This document shows positions 1 through 7,982 of a stretch of DNA of 64,000 bases, one piece after another. The first letter of the stretch is position 1; each line of letters opens with the position of its first letter. Source of the DNA: Oribacterium sp. NK2B42 (GTDB lineage: Bacteria > Bacillota > Clostridia > Lachnospirales > Lachnospiraceae); assembly GCF_000424445.1 (NCBI RefSeq), contig NZ_KE384187.1:32356-96355 (forward strand). The letters run 5' to 3'. Below the pieces are notes generated by a model. The model searched no databases. It worked only from the letters and a program-made list of their open reading frames with translations, and was not told the origin of the DNA. Both the position numbers and the translations under genes were made by a program.

Positions 1-112
1 TGAGTCAATGTAACCTGCCATTCAGGATGACTCAAATGCTGGTAACCGGAATATGGGTCAATGTAATGCCTTGTTTACTGCGAAAATAAGGCATACCGGC
101 TGAACTGTTATC
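1..112. repeat. dispersed ~110-bp repeat, copy A
   Basis: The first ~112 bases recur in inverted orientation at 54542-54651, about 90% identical over ~95 bases by eye and weaker beyond. Each copy can fold a stem of ATGCCTT (66-72) with AAGGCAT (88-94). The copy may extend left of the window. It is intergenic and no coding is evident. Confidence 0.8.
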
Positions 113-291
113 ATATGTAGCATAACGTGAGTGATATCCGATAAAACCCCTTGTGATAATCGGTGAAGTTTGGCATCATAGTTGTTGTAAATGCTTCCTG
201 CCCACGGCGGCGGGATAAAATATATATTTAAGTGAGAAGCGGGGGTTCTAAGCATTAGCCGGAAACGGCAGCCCGCGGAATGGGGAGTTAT

Positions 292-687
292 ATGAAAAAA
301 ACATTAATGATAATGTCTGGAGTTCTTTTACTTTCTCTTGCAGCCTGCAATGCAAATAAGGTTCCGGAGGCTACAAAGGAAGAAACAACCGAGGCTCAGG
401 AAAGAGAGCTGGTGGGAAGCGCGGAAGGTTTTGGCGGAACCATTACCGTGACACTCACCATGAAGGGAGACGACATCGTTAAGGCTTCCATAGAGGGTAA
501 TGATGAAACTCCGGAGGTTGGCGGCGCAGCCCTTCCCGAGCTTGAGAAGCAGCTGGTTGAAAAGGACGGCTATGAGATCGACGGAGTTTCCGGAGCTACC
601 TATACTTCGGAGGGTGTTATGAATGCCGCAAAGGATGCATTGGGACTTTTTGATACAGAGGCGCCAAAGGAAACCACTAAGGGCTGA
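292..687 (+). CDS. FMN-binding domain lipoprotein
   Basis: A 131-residue secreted lipoprotein. A signal peptide ends in the lipobox LSLAAC with the lipidated cysteine at residue 19, followed by an acidic linker and one FMN_bind domain (about 42-122). The motif DGVSGATYTS (97-106) matches the site where ApbE-type transferases attach FMN to the threonine of SGAT, as in NqrC and RnfG. The ATG at 292 is chosen over the in-frame ATG at 280 because GGGGAG lies at 282-287. Inference: it carries covalent flavin on the outer membrane face and takes part in extracytosolic electron transfer. No redox partner or apbE is nearby. Confidence 0.85.
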   Translation: MKKTLMIMSGVLLLSLAACNANKVPEATKEETTEAQERELVGSAEGFGGTITVTLTMKGDDIVKASIEGNDETPEVGGAALPELEKQLVEKDGYEIDGVSGATYTSEGVMNAAKDALGLFDTEAPKETTKG

Positions 688-855
688 TAAGTTAAGCTGT
701 CAGCTTTGCCGGTCAGGATTTTGAGTAGACGTTCGGCTGGATAATGCTTTTTATGAAGATAACCTTACATACTTTGAGAAGCTTTCAGCGCCGCACGATT
801 TTATAACGTTTTACAGAGTTATGACCGTAAGCGTCTGAATGGAGAGTCATTCCTC

Positions 856-2688
856 ATGGTTTTTAGTTCTATATTGTTTTTATTCGGTTTCCTGCCACTG
901 ACACTGGCAGGTTACTATTTGTGTCTGTTTTTAGATAAAAAGATATTTAAGGACCGTAAGATCTTCGGTAATTACTGGCTGCTTTTTATGAGCCTTATTT
1001 TCTTTGCGTGGTCGCAGATCGGCTACGTTTGGATCATAGCTGCAAGCATATTTATAAATTACACAGGTGCCTTGCTCATTCATTCAGGCAGGGAAAAGAA
1101 TTCGCTGCCTGATTCCGCAGTACAGGTACGAAATCCTAACGGCCTTACGGCAGAGGATTCCGCAGTACATGCACGAAATTCTAACGGCCTTACGGCAGAG
1201 GATTTCGCAGTATATGCACAAAATCATCCTAACGGCCTTACGGTGAACAAGAGGCCGGAGAAGCTGTTTCTTTTCCTTACGGTTGCGGCAAATCTTCTGC
1301 TGCTCTTTTATTTTAAATATTTCGATTTTACCATTGCCACTGTCAATCAGATCTTTAAGACAGGTTTTTCGCTCAGAAATATAGTTCTTCCTATAGGGAT
1401 AAGTTTTTTCACCTTTCAGGCAATGTCCTACACCATCGATGTGTATCGGAACAAGGCAGGAGTTCAGAAGAACCCTTTTAAGCTTGCTCTTTATGTAATG
1501 CTGTTCCCTCAGCTCATTGCGGGGCCCATCGTGCGCTACACGGATGTGGAGGCGGAGATCGATGAGCGAAGTGTCAGTATCGATGATTTTTCTGACGGCG
1601 CAAGAAGGTTCATCATAGGACTTTCAAAGAAAGCCCTGATAGCCAATACCATGGCAGTTACTGTGGACAGCATCTGGGGACAGGGAATAGAGAACAATAC
1701 TGTTGCCATTGCCTGGCTTGGTGCCATAGCCTATGGGCTGCAGATATATTTTGATTTTTCAGGTTATTCGGATATGGCCATAGGTCTCGGAAGGATGTTT
1801 GGATTCCGGTTTCTTGAGAACTTTGATCTTCCCTATATTTCAAGGTCCATAACCGAGTTCTGGAGGCGCTGGCATATCTCTCTGTCAAGCTGGTTCAGGG
1901 ACTATGTGTACATTCCTCTCGGCGGAAACCGTAAAGGCACATTTAAAACCTACAGAAATCTTTTTATCGTTTTTCTTCTTACCGGCATATGGCACGGTGC
2001 AGCCTGGAACTACATTTTCTGGGGACTCTGGCATGGCATGTTCATGCTTTTGGAGAGGGCATTCAGGAAACCGGGTGGGAGTAAAACCGGCAGGGTTTCA
2101 GGAGCAAATGCAGAAATCCGGAGAAGAGATGAACCGGAAGCTCAGCTGCCTAAAGAGGACACTATGTATGCAAATATCAAAGCATTGATCCGGCATGGCT
2201 ACACGCTTCTCGTGGTGCTTATCGGCTGGGTATTTTTCAGAGCCGGTTCACTATCCGAAGGTGTGTGGTATCTTAAAACAATGCTGGGTCGTGCCCTGGG
2301 GCAGACTCCGGGATACAGTGTGATGTGGTATCTGGATGGCTGGACGGCATTTATTCTGGTGGCAGGCATTGCTTTATCCCTGAATATTCCGGGATTTTTG
2401 CTTAGAAAGACAGGGTTTGAAACTGACCGCATACTGAATATAAAAGTGAAGAAATGTGAGGAAAGAGAAGTGCAGGGCAAGACAGAGGTTAAGTCCGAGG
2501 TTAAGTCTGTGGTTAAGTCCGAGGTTGAGTCCAAGGTTAAGTCCGAGGTTAAGTCTGAGGTTGAGTCTGCTGGCAATCCGGCTGTATGGACTTTTGTGAG
2601 AGACATTGCACTGCTTCTCCTGCTCCTGTTATCGGTTATGCGTATAGTATCCGGTACCTACAATCCGTTTATTTATTTTCAGTTCTGA
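856..2688 (+). CDS. MBOAT family membrane O-acyltransferase (AlgI/DltB-like)
   Basis: A 610-residue polytopic membrane protein of the MBOAT family, which moves acyl groups onto exported polymers. Signature segments are SFFTFQAMSYTIDVYR, FWRRWHISLSSWFRDYVYIP near residue 335, and LTGIWHGAAWN with the conserved catalytic histidine. The start is supported by GGAGAG at 840-845. The DHHW-type partner follows 83 bp later, the usual acylation pair, so the two probably O-acetylate a surface polysaccharide. Oddities are two in-frame tandem-repeat inserts, one after the first membrane segments (1111-1245) and one near the C-terminus (2485-2568). The polymer is not identifiable because no polymer-synthesis genes flank it. 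Confidence 0.88.
   Translation: MVFSSILFLFGFLPLTLAGYYLCLFLDKKIFKDRKIFGNYWLLFMSLIFFAWSQIGYVWIIAASIFINYTGALLIHSGREKNSLPDSAVQVRNPNGLTAEDSAVHARNSNGLTAEDFAVYAQNHPNGLTVNKRPEKLFLFLTVAANLLLLFYFKYFDFTIATVNQIFKTGFSLRNIVLPIGISFFTFQAMSYTIDVYRNKAGVQKNPFKLALYVMLFPQLIAGPIVRYTDVEAEIDERSVSIDDFSDGARRFIIGLSKKALIANTMAVTVDSIWGQGIENNTVAIAWLGAIAYGLQIYFDFSGYSDMAIGLGRMFGFRFLENFDLPYISRSITEFWRRWHISLSSWFRDYVYIPLGGNRKGTFKTYRNLFIVFLLTGIWHGAAWNYIFWGLWHGMFMLLERAFRKPGGSKTGRVSGANAEIRRRDEPEAQLPKEDTMYANIKALIRHGYTLLVVLIGWVFFRAGSLSEGVWYLKTMLGRALGQTPGYSVMWYLDGWTAFILVAGIALSLNIPGFLLRKTGFETDRILNIKVKKCEEREVQGKTEVKSEVKSVVKSEVESKVKSEVKSEVESAGNPAVWTFVRDIALLLLLLLSVMRIVSGTYNPFIYFQF
1111..1245 (+). repeat. 45-bp tandem repeat inside the MBOAT gene, 3 copies
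   Basis: Units at 1111-1155, 1156-1200 and 1201-1245 share GATTCCGCAGTACA and AACGGCCTTACGG. The unit length keeps the reading frame and encodes repeats around NGLTAED in a hydrophilic loop. The third copy has a 3-base insertion and a compensating loss. Confidence 0.9.
2485..2568 (+). repeat. 12-bp tandem repeat inside the MBOAT gene, 7 copies
   Basis: Seven near-identical units of GAGGTTAAGTCC encode a charged (E/V)VKS/VES repeat just before the last membrane segment. The unit is a multiple of three, so copy-number change would not shift the frame. Confidence 0.9.
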
Positions 2689-2771
2689 TTTTTCGGGATA
2701 CCGTTCAGAGATTACGGTATATCTGATTCATCTGTATCTTAAAGGTTTTATAGTTAAGGAAAGGTTTTCCG

Positions 2772-3980
2772 GTGGAGAATAGAAAACATCTGAAAAAACA
2801 GAATATACTATTTGCGGCAGCCTTTCTTCTGGTTCTCTTCATTCCGGTCATTACAACAAACAGGGAGAATGGCGGACTGTCAAAGGATGAGAACCGGTAT
2901 CTTGCGAGGAGAGCGACCCTTGTGAAGGATGACGGAAGCCTGAACGAAGCATTTGCCTCAGACTTTGAGAACTGGATCAATGACAACATCGGGCTCAGAT
3001 CCGTGCTGGTCAGGCTCAATGCAGGGCTCCAGTACAGGGTGTTCGGGAATCTTTCTTCTGCGGGAACCGGAAGCTCCGATTTTTATCTGGGACCCAAGGG
3101 TGAGTTCAACTATGCGGAAAAGGAAATGCTTGTCGACTATCAGCACAAGAACCTTTACTCTCAGGAGCAGCTGGATGAGACTGCGGCGGCGTACCAGAAG
3201 ATAAAGGATACTTTGGAGGCGAGGGGTATAAGGTATATTTACCTGCAGTGCCGCGACAAACACAGCATTTATCCCGAGCAGTTCATGACTTCAGTGAACC
3301 AGTATGGTGAGGAATCTCTGGTGGACCAGGTCATGAAGAACCTGAAGGCAAACACCACGGTGGAGGTTATCGACACTACCGGGGTTTTGAAAGAAGGAAA
3401 AACAGAGGGAGAGACCTTCGGGCGGTACACTGACCCTTCCCATTGGACAGAGTTTGGAGCATATCTAGCCTACAGGCAGCTTATGGAGGAACTGTTAAAT
3501 ACAGGTTCTGATCCTGATGGATCAAAGCAGATCACGGAGAATGCCGTAGAGCCGGCAACTAAGTACAGAGTGCTGGAACCCGAGGACTATGACATTGAGC
3601 CGGTGGATATGGGGACCACTCTTTACGGCGGTATACATGAGAGAGATGTACAGCCGTGCTACAGGATAAAGCATCCCGGAGCAGTGGAGGATGATCTTCA
3701 GATAACTCCTCTGGAGGGCACCGGGCACAGGGTATTCACCTGTGAAAGCGCCGGAAATGACGAGGTGGTTCTCATCATAGGAGACTCTTATGTTGAGAAC
3801 TATATCCTTGATGACATTGCCGAAAGCTTCGGAAAAACCATATTTGTCTGGGGAGATTACTCGGACAGATTCATGGATTTTGTTGAGCTGTACAAGCCCA
3901 CCATCGTGATAAATGAAAATGCCGAACGCTGCAGCTACCGTTTCCCCATGATGGTCAGGATGGCATCGGAGCTGACTTAG
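2772..3980 (+). CDS. DHHW/AlgJ-like surface polysaccharide acetylation protein
   Basis: A 402-residue protein with one N-terminal membrane anchor (about residues 10-28) and a large extracytoplasmic domain of the SGNH-like DHHW/AlgX/AlgJ type. IIGDSYVENY (about 335) supplies the serine block and DPSHWTEFGAY (about 221) the family's D-x-x-H-W motif, here DPSHW. These proteins complete acetyl transfer started by an MBOAT partner, and the MBOAT gene lies directly upstream. The start is GTG, with AAGGAAAGG at about 2757-2765 as ribosome binding site. Family is fairly certain, substrate unknown. Confidence 0.8.
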   Translation: MENRKHLKKQNILFAAAFLLVLFIPVITTNRENGGLSKDENRYLARRATLVKDDGSLNEAFASDFENWINDNIGLRSVLVRLNAGLQYRVFGNLSSAGTGSSDFYLGPKGEFNYAEKEMLVDYQHKNLYSQEQLDETAAAYQKIKDTLEARGIRYIYLQCRDKHSIYPEQFMTSVNQYGEESLVDQVMKNLKANTTVEVIDTTGVLKEGKTEGETFGRYTDPSHWTEFGAYLAYRQLMEELLNTGSDPDGSKQITENAVEPATKYRVLEPEDYDIEPVDMGTTLYGGIHERDVQPCYRIKHPGAVEDDLQITPLEGTGHRVFTCESAGNDEVVLIIGDSYVENYILDDIAESFGKTIFVWGDYSDRFMDFVELYKPTIVINENAERCSYRFPMMVRMASELT

Positions 3981-4068
3981 AAAGCTGCCGATTCCTTTTG
4001 CCGGTCAGGACGACCTCGGGGATTGTGCAGGATGGCCTCGGAGATTTCAAAGAAAGGAAAGAGATATA

Positions 4069-5349
4069 ATGGATCTTTTTGAATATATGGCGGAAAAGAA
4101 TAAAGAGGATGAAGCTCCTCTTGCTTCACGTATGAGACCCCGGACTCTTGATGAGGTGGTGGGGCAGGAACATATCATCGGCCCGGGAAAGCTGCTTTAT
4201 CGTGCCATAAAGGCAGATAAGCTTGGTTCCATTATATTTTACGGACCACCGGGAACCGGAAAGACAACATTGGCAAAGGTCATCGCTCATACCACAAGTG
4301 CTGATTTTGAGTCTGTCAATGCAACTGTAGCCGGTAAAAAGGACCTGGAGGAAGTGGTGACGAAGGCTAAGCAGAATCAGGGAGGATACGGCAGGAAAAC
4401 CATACTGTTTGTAGACGAGATACATCGTTTTAACAAAGCCCAGCAGGATTTTCTCCTTCCCTATGTTGAGGACGGCACAGTCACTCTCATAGGCGCCACA
4501 ACGGAAAATCCTTATTTTGAGGTAAACAGTGCGCTCATATCCCGCTCGAGGATATTTGAGCTTAAACCCCTGTCCCGGGACAATATTGCGACCCTTATAG
4601 ACAGGGCACTTTCCGATTCCGTAAAGGGCGTCGGATCGTTCCATGCCTACATCGACGATGATGCCAGAGAGTTTCTCGCGGATATCGCAAACGGGGATGC
4701 GAGAGCTGCTCTTAATGCCATCGAGCTTGCTGTCCTCACCACTGACAGGGAGCCTGACGGACGTATCCATATCACTCTTCCGGTTGCGGCGGAATGCATA
4801 CAGAAACGGGCTGTCAGATATGATAAGGACAGCGACAACCATTACGACACCATTTCGGCCTTTATCAAGTCCATGCGTGGCTCTGATCCTGATGCGGCAG
4901 TTTATTATCTTGCCCGCATGCTGAAGGCCGGCGAAGATATTAAATTCATTGCGAGACGTATCGTTATCTGCGCTTCCGAGGATGTGGGTAATGCTGACCC
5001 TGAGGCATTGGTGGTTGCTACCAATGCTTTTCTGGCTATTGAACGCGTGGGTATGCCGGAAGCACAGATCATTCTCTCCCAGGCCTGTACCTATGTGGCG
5101 TCGGCTCCCAAGAGCAATGCCTGCTGTGAGGCTGTATTTGAGGCAATGGAGGAGGTGGAAAGATCCGGAAATCTTCCCATTCCACCATATCTTCAGGATG
5201 CACATTATCATGCAAGCGCAGAACTTGGACGAGGGATCGGCTATAAATACCCCCATGATTTTCCCGGAAACTGGGTTGAGCAGCAGTATCTGCCGGATGC
5301 CATAAAGGATGCGGAATTTTATCATTATCCTCATAAACATAAAAGGTGA
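4069..5349 (+). CDS. rarA: replication-associated recombination protein A (RarA/MgsA) AAA+ ATPase
   Basis: A 426-residue cytoplasmic AAA+ ATPase related to clamp loaders, acting at stalled replication forks. Walker A is GPPGTGKTTLA (about 61-71), Walker B is LFVDEIHRF, sensor 1 is GATTENPYF, and the C-terminal tetramerisation part includes GSDPDAAVYYLARML. The family-typical C-terminus IGYKYPHDFPGNWVEQQYLP is complete. Length is normal. AAAGGAAAGAG precedes the ATG. Confidence 0.95.
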   Translation: MDLFEYMAEKNKEDEAPLASRMRPRTLDEVVGQEHIIGPGKLLYRAIKADKLGSIIFYGPPGTGKTTLAKVIAHTTSADFESVNATVAGKKDLEEVVTKAKQNQGGYGRKTILFVDEIHRFNKAQQDFLLPYVEDGTVTLIGATTENPYFEVNSALISRSRIFELKPLSRDNIATLIDRALSDSVKGVGSFHAYIDDDAREFLADIANGDARAALNAIELAVLTTDREPDGRIHITLPVAAECIQKRAVRYDKDSDNHYDTISAFIKSMRGSDPDAAVYYLARMLKAGEDIKFIARRIVICASEDVGNADPEALVVATNAFLAIERVGMPEAQIILSQACTYVASAPKSNACCEAVFEAMEEVERSGNLPIPPYLQDAHYHASAELGRGIGYKYPHDFPGNWVEQQYLPDAIKDAEFYHYPHKHKR

Positions 5350-5354
5350 TTTCA

Positions 5355-5412
5355 GATAAAAGTTCCCCCTGGTCCACATCGGCTGAACTTTTACGATTTT
5401 CACTTTTTTTAA
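5355..5412 (+). terminator. possible terminator after rarA
   Basis: AAAAGTTC and GAACTTTT pair across a loop of about 18 bases, and a run of T follows at about 5403-5410. The large loop makes this uncertain. Confidence 0.35.
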
Positions 5413-5582
5413 TAAAGAGTTAAGAGGTTTTGGGTAGAAGTGAAGCTTCTTTAGTGCTATTTTTATTATCACCTGGTCTGGGAGAGGGATTACTCTTTTT
5501 TGACCGGGAAACAAGAAAAAGAGGAGAATAACAGTGTGTTTATGGCCTTTTTTGGTCGGGAAACACGGAATGGAGAAACATT

Positions 5583-6479
5583 ATGAAAAAGTTTGTATAC
5601 ACAGCGATGACAGTTTTTGCGGTTCTTTCTCTTGCTGCTTGTCAGGGTGGAAAGAAAGAGGCGGCAGAGACTGCTGCTTCAGTGGCTTCCGGAGAGGCTT
5701 CCGGCATAGGAGTTGACGGGGATTCCAGTGTTGCAGGACCTGTTGACGTATCAAACATGAAGGATTTTCAGGCTACAGTACAGAAACTGGACGGCACAAA
5801 ACTTACAGTTGAGTATGAGGATGGCACAAGTTTAACATTGGACACATCCGATGCATTTATAAATCCTGCATGGCAGCTTATGCCGGGGGATGAAGTCGAT
5901 ATCTTCTATAACGGAGAGGATGGTGTAGATATCCCTGCCGATGGCACAAAGGTGGCAGAGGTTGTTATGTCGGTTCCTTATGAGTATGTTTCTGAGGACT
6001 TTTCATCAGAACCCCAGGTTTATGGAGAGATAACAAAGCTTTCTGATGATTCCATCACAATTAAAGAGGATGAGGGTATCAATTCTGACAACGGTCCTCA
6101 GGATGGAGTTGAGTATACATTTAAGATTCCTTCATATGCCACAACCATAGGAAAAGCAAAGGTTGGTGATTATGCTCAGGTTCTTTATCTCGGAAAGCTT
6201 TCATCTGATGATGCCAAGGCGTACCGCATTTGTACAGAGGACATGATGGAGAAAGAGGATTCTGAGGTTTATGAGATCAAGGGAACCATCGCTCAGTTTG
6301 CAGACGGTATCATCTACCTTAAGACGGATGAGGGTGAGGTTTTCAATTTCACTGTAGACGGTGATGAGAAGCTGGCAAAGGTTGCCGCTGATTCCATCGG
6401 CAAGAAGGCTAAGATAAGCTACACCGATTCTATCAGAATGAGGGTTTCAACCTGTAACGGAATAAAGTTTGTGAAGTGA
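5583..6479 (+). CDS. secreted lipoprotein with repeated beta domains, function unknown
   Basis: A 298-residue lipoprotein with signal peptide and lipobox LSLAAC (cysteine 20). After an Ala/Gly/Glu-rich linker come about three similar segments of 65-80 residues. Each starts like (F/V)xxxIxxLxxxxxTI(K/E) and ends in a MPGDEVDI- or KVGDYAQV-like strand, suggesting tandem small beta-barrels resembling DUF5666-type folds. I do not recognise a function. GGAG at about 5570 gives the start. The preceding bases contain two similar strings, TTTTTTGACCGGGAAACA and TTTTTTGGTCGGGAAACA, a short local duplication. Confidence 0.75.
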   Translation: MKKFVYTAMTVFAVLSLAACQGGKKEAAETAASVASGEASGIGVDGDSSVAGPVDVSNMKDFQATVQKLDGTKLTVEYEDGTSLTLDTSDAFINPAWQLMPGDEVDIFYNGEDGVDIPADGTKVAEVVMSVPYEYVSEDFSSEPQVYGEITKLSDDSITIKEDEGINSDNGPQDGVEYTFKIPSYATTIGKAKVGDYAQVLYLGKLSSDDAKAYRICTEDMMEKEDSEVYEIKGTIAQFADGIIYLKTDEGEVFNFTVDGDEKLAKVAADSIGKKAKISYTDSIRMRVSTCNGIKFVK

Positions 6480-6481
6480 TA

Positions 6482-6530
6482 AAAAAGCCGGAGGGCATCC
6501 ATTTAAAAATGGATGCCCTCCGGCTTTTCC
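6482..6530. terminator. bidirectional hairpin terminator (GCCGGAGGGCATC family)
   Basis: A perfect 18-bp stem begins AGCCGGAGGGCATCC. It is A-rich before and T-rich after, and sits between two convergent genes. Related stems occur at 24015, 27338 and 37676. Confidence 0.9.
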
Positions 6531-6554
6531 TGATTTATTCACGTAAAGCGGCAA

Positions 6555-7682
6555 TTAGTCGCTGAAGTCGGTATCCAGTGCGATGGTTAATGTATAGTCC
6601 GGATATACTTTCCGGATTCTGTCTGATACTTCTTTAAAAATTTCATCTTTATTGTTTGCCTTAAAGCTTAAAACCATATCGAAGGATATGTTTTTTGTTT
6701 CTTCGTCAACATAGAATCCATGCATCTGCAGCACATATTCATGTGACATTACGATGTTTCTGCAGGTTTCCATCATGGCGTGAGCATTATCATCCTTCGT
6801 GTTAATGGAATAAACGCTGACACCCTCAAGCATCACCTTATGTTTCTTATAAACCTCTCGACGGATATTTCTGGTGAGTCTGTCTATCTCTCCTGCAGTC
6901 ATGGTATCAGGTATTTCAATGTGTACTGAACCTACATAGGTATCGGGACCGTAGGCATGAAGCAACAGATCATAGGCTCCGTTTACTTCCGGGAAGCTTG
7001 CAATGGTGGCTTTGATGGCTTTTGTAAAAGAGGCATCTGCTCGTTCTCCGAGTATCTGGGAAACCGTATCCCTGAGCATCTCAATACCTGATTTTATGAT
7101 CACGATGGAAATAATGGCACCGAGCCAGGCTTCCAGGGAAATGCCTAAAGTCATATATATGGCTGCTGCCACCAGTGTCGATGCAGAAATAATGGAATCA
7201 AGGGTTGCATCCGTTCCTGATGCGATAAGGGCATCGGAGTTTACTTTCTCACCAACACTCTTTACATATCTTCCGAGAAGAATCTTAACCACCACTGCAG
7301 CCGCAACTATAACAAGTGTGACCGTACTGTAATCGGCTTTCTCAGGAGAAAGGATCTTCTTTACCGATTCCACAAAAGATGTTACGCCGGCATAGAGAAC
7401 GATGACAGAGATGATGGTTGCACTGAGATATTCAAGTCTTCCGTATCCCAAAGGATGTTTTCTGTCGGGTTTTCTTCCGGCAAGTTTTGTTCCTGCTATG
7501 GTTATGACCGATGACATGGCATCGGATAAGTTGTTGACCGCGTCAAGCACGATGGCGATGGAGTTTGACAGTACACCGACTATCGCTTTAAAGGTAGCGA
7601 GGAAAACATTGGCAACTATACCTAAGATGCTGGTTCTAACGATGACGCTGTCTCTGCTTTGCTCTGTATTTTCTTGTGACAT
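6555..7682 (-). CDS. cation diffusion facilitator (CDF) metal exporter
   Basis: A 375-residue membrane transporter exporting divalent metal by proton antiport. It has about six membrane segments (residues 15-205), then a cytoplasmic CDF dimerisation domain (VHIEIPDTMTAGEIDRLTRN) and a further C-terminal ferredoxin-like stretch. The metal site in TM2 reads DAVNNLSD and TM5 carries DATLD (DxxxD). HPLGYGRLEY follows TM2. The D..N TM2 pattern is closer to the Mn/Fe-type branch than to HxxxD zinc exporters, but substrate assignment is inference. GGGAGG precedes the ATG, and the 5' leader belongs to a repeat family. Confidence 0.9.
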   Translation of the reverse strand: MSQENTEQSRDSVIVRTSILGIVANVFLATFKAIVGVLSNSIAIVLDAVNNLSDAMSSVITIAGTKLAGRKPDRKHPLGYGRLEYLSATIISVIVLYAGVTSFVESVKKILSPEKADYSTVTLVIVAAAVVVKILLGRYVKSVGEKVNSDALIASGTDATLDSIISASTLVAAAIYMTLGISLEAWLGAIISIVIIKSGIEMLRDTVSQILGERADASFTKAIKATIASFPEVNGAYDLLLHAYGPDTYVGSVHIEIPDTMTAGEIDRLTRNIRREVYKKHKVMLEGVSVYSINTKDDNAHAMMETCRNIVMSHEYVLQMHGFYVDEETKNISFDMVLSFKANNKDEIFKEVSDRIRKVYPDYTLTIALDTDFSD

Positions 7683-7762
7683 AAATTCAATCCTCCCTAT
7701 AAAGGTATATTTTTCTCCGACTATGCCTTACATACCGATGCAGATATATTCGGATCCATATA
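7683..7762 (-). promoter_or_regulatory. repeated 5' leader element, copy 1 (upstream of CDF gene)
   Basis: Read on the minus strand, it contains ATCTGCATCGGTATGTAAGG, a CGG-GAAAA block and TTTATAGGGAGG before the start codon. Related leaders precede the genes at 20602 and 54325, with shorter matches before murG and mtnN. Confidence 0.5.
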
Positions 7763-7909
7763 GCTCTTTTTAATATATTATATCAAAGTATGTTAACCTA
7801 ATCGGAAATGTTTTGTAAATAGTTAAGCTGCAAGCGGGATTGTCAGCATGATACTCTGTGGTAACAGTTCTGTCGGTGAGCCATGGGGACGGGGTTAGTG
7901 GTCCATCAA

Positions 7910-7938
7910 TTGAGGGAAGTAATGAATTATGATAGTAT
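7910..7938 (+). promoter_or_regulatory. promoter of AAA-like/PD-(D/E)XK copy 1
   Basis: TTGAGG (7910-7915), a 17-bp spacer and TAGTAT (7933-7938). The same boxes and spacing recur upstream of copy 2 at 11345-11373. Confidence 0.6.
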
Positions 7939-7982
7939 AAGCACATAAGTATATATGTATGTAGTGAGAAGAGGTGCATCAC

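Noticed and set aside
1111-1245. Direct repeats that could be read as a CRISPR array
   Set aside because: Units are contiguous without spacers and lie in frame within a conserved gene; no cas genes nearby.
4126-5514. 462-codon open frame antisense to rarA
   Set aside because: It lies opposite a complete, well-conserved gene, has no ribosome site and its translation resembles no family; it is a codon-bias shadow.
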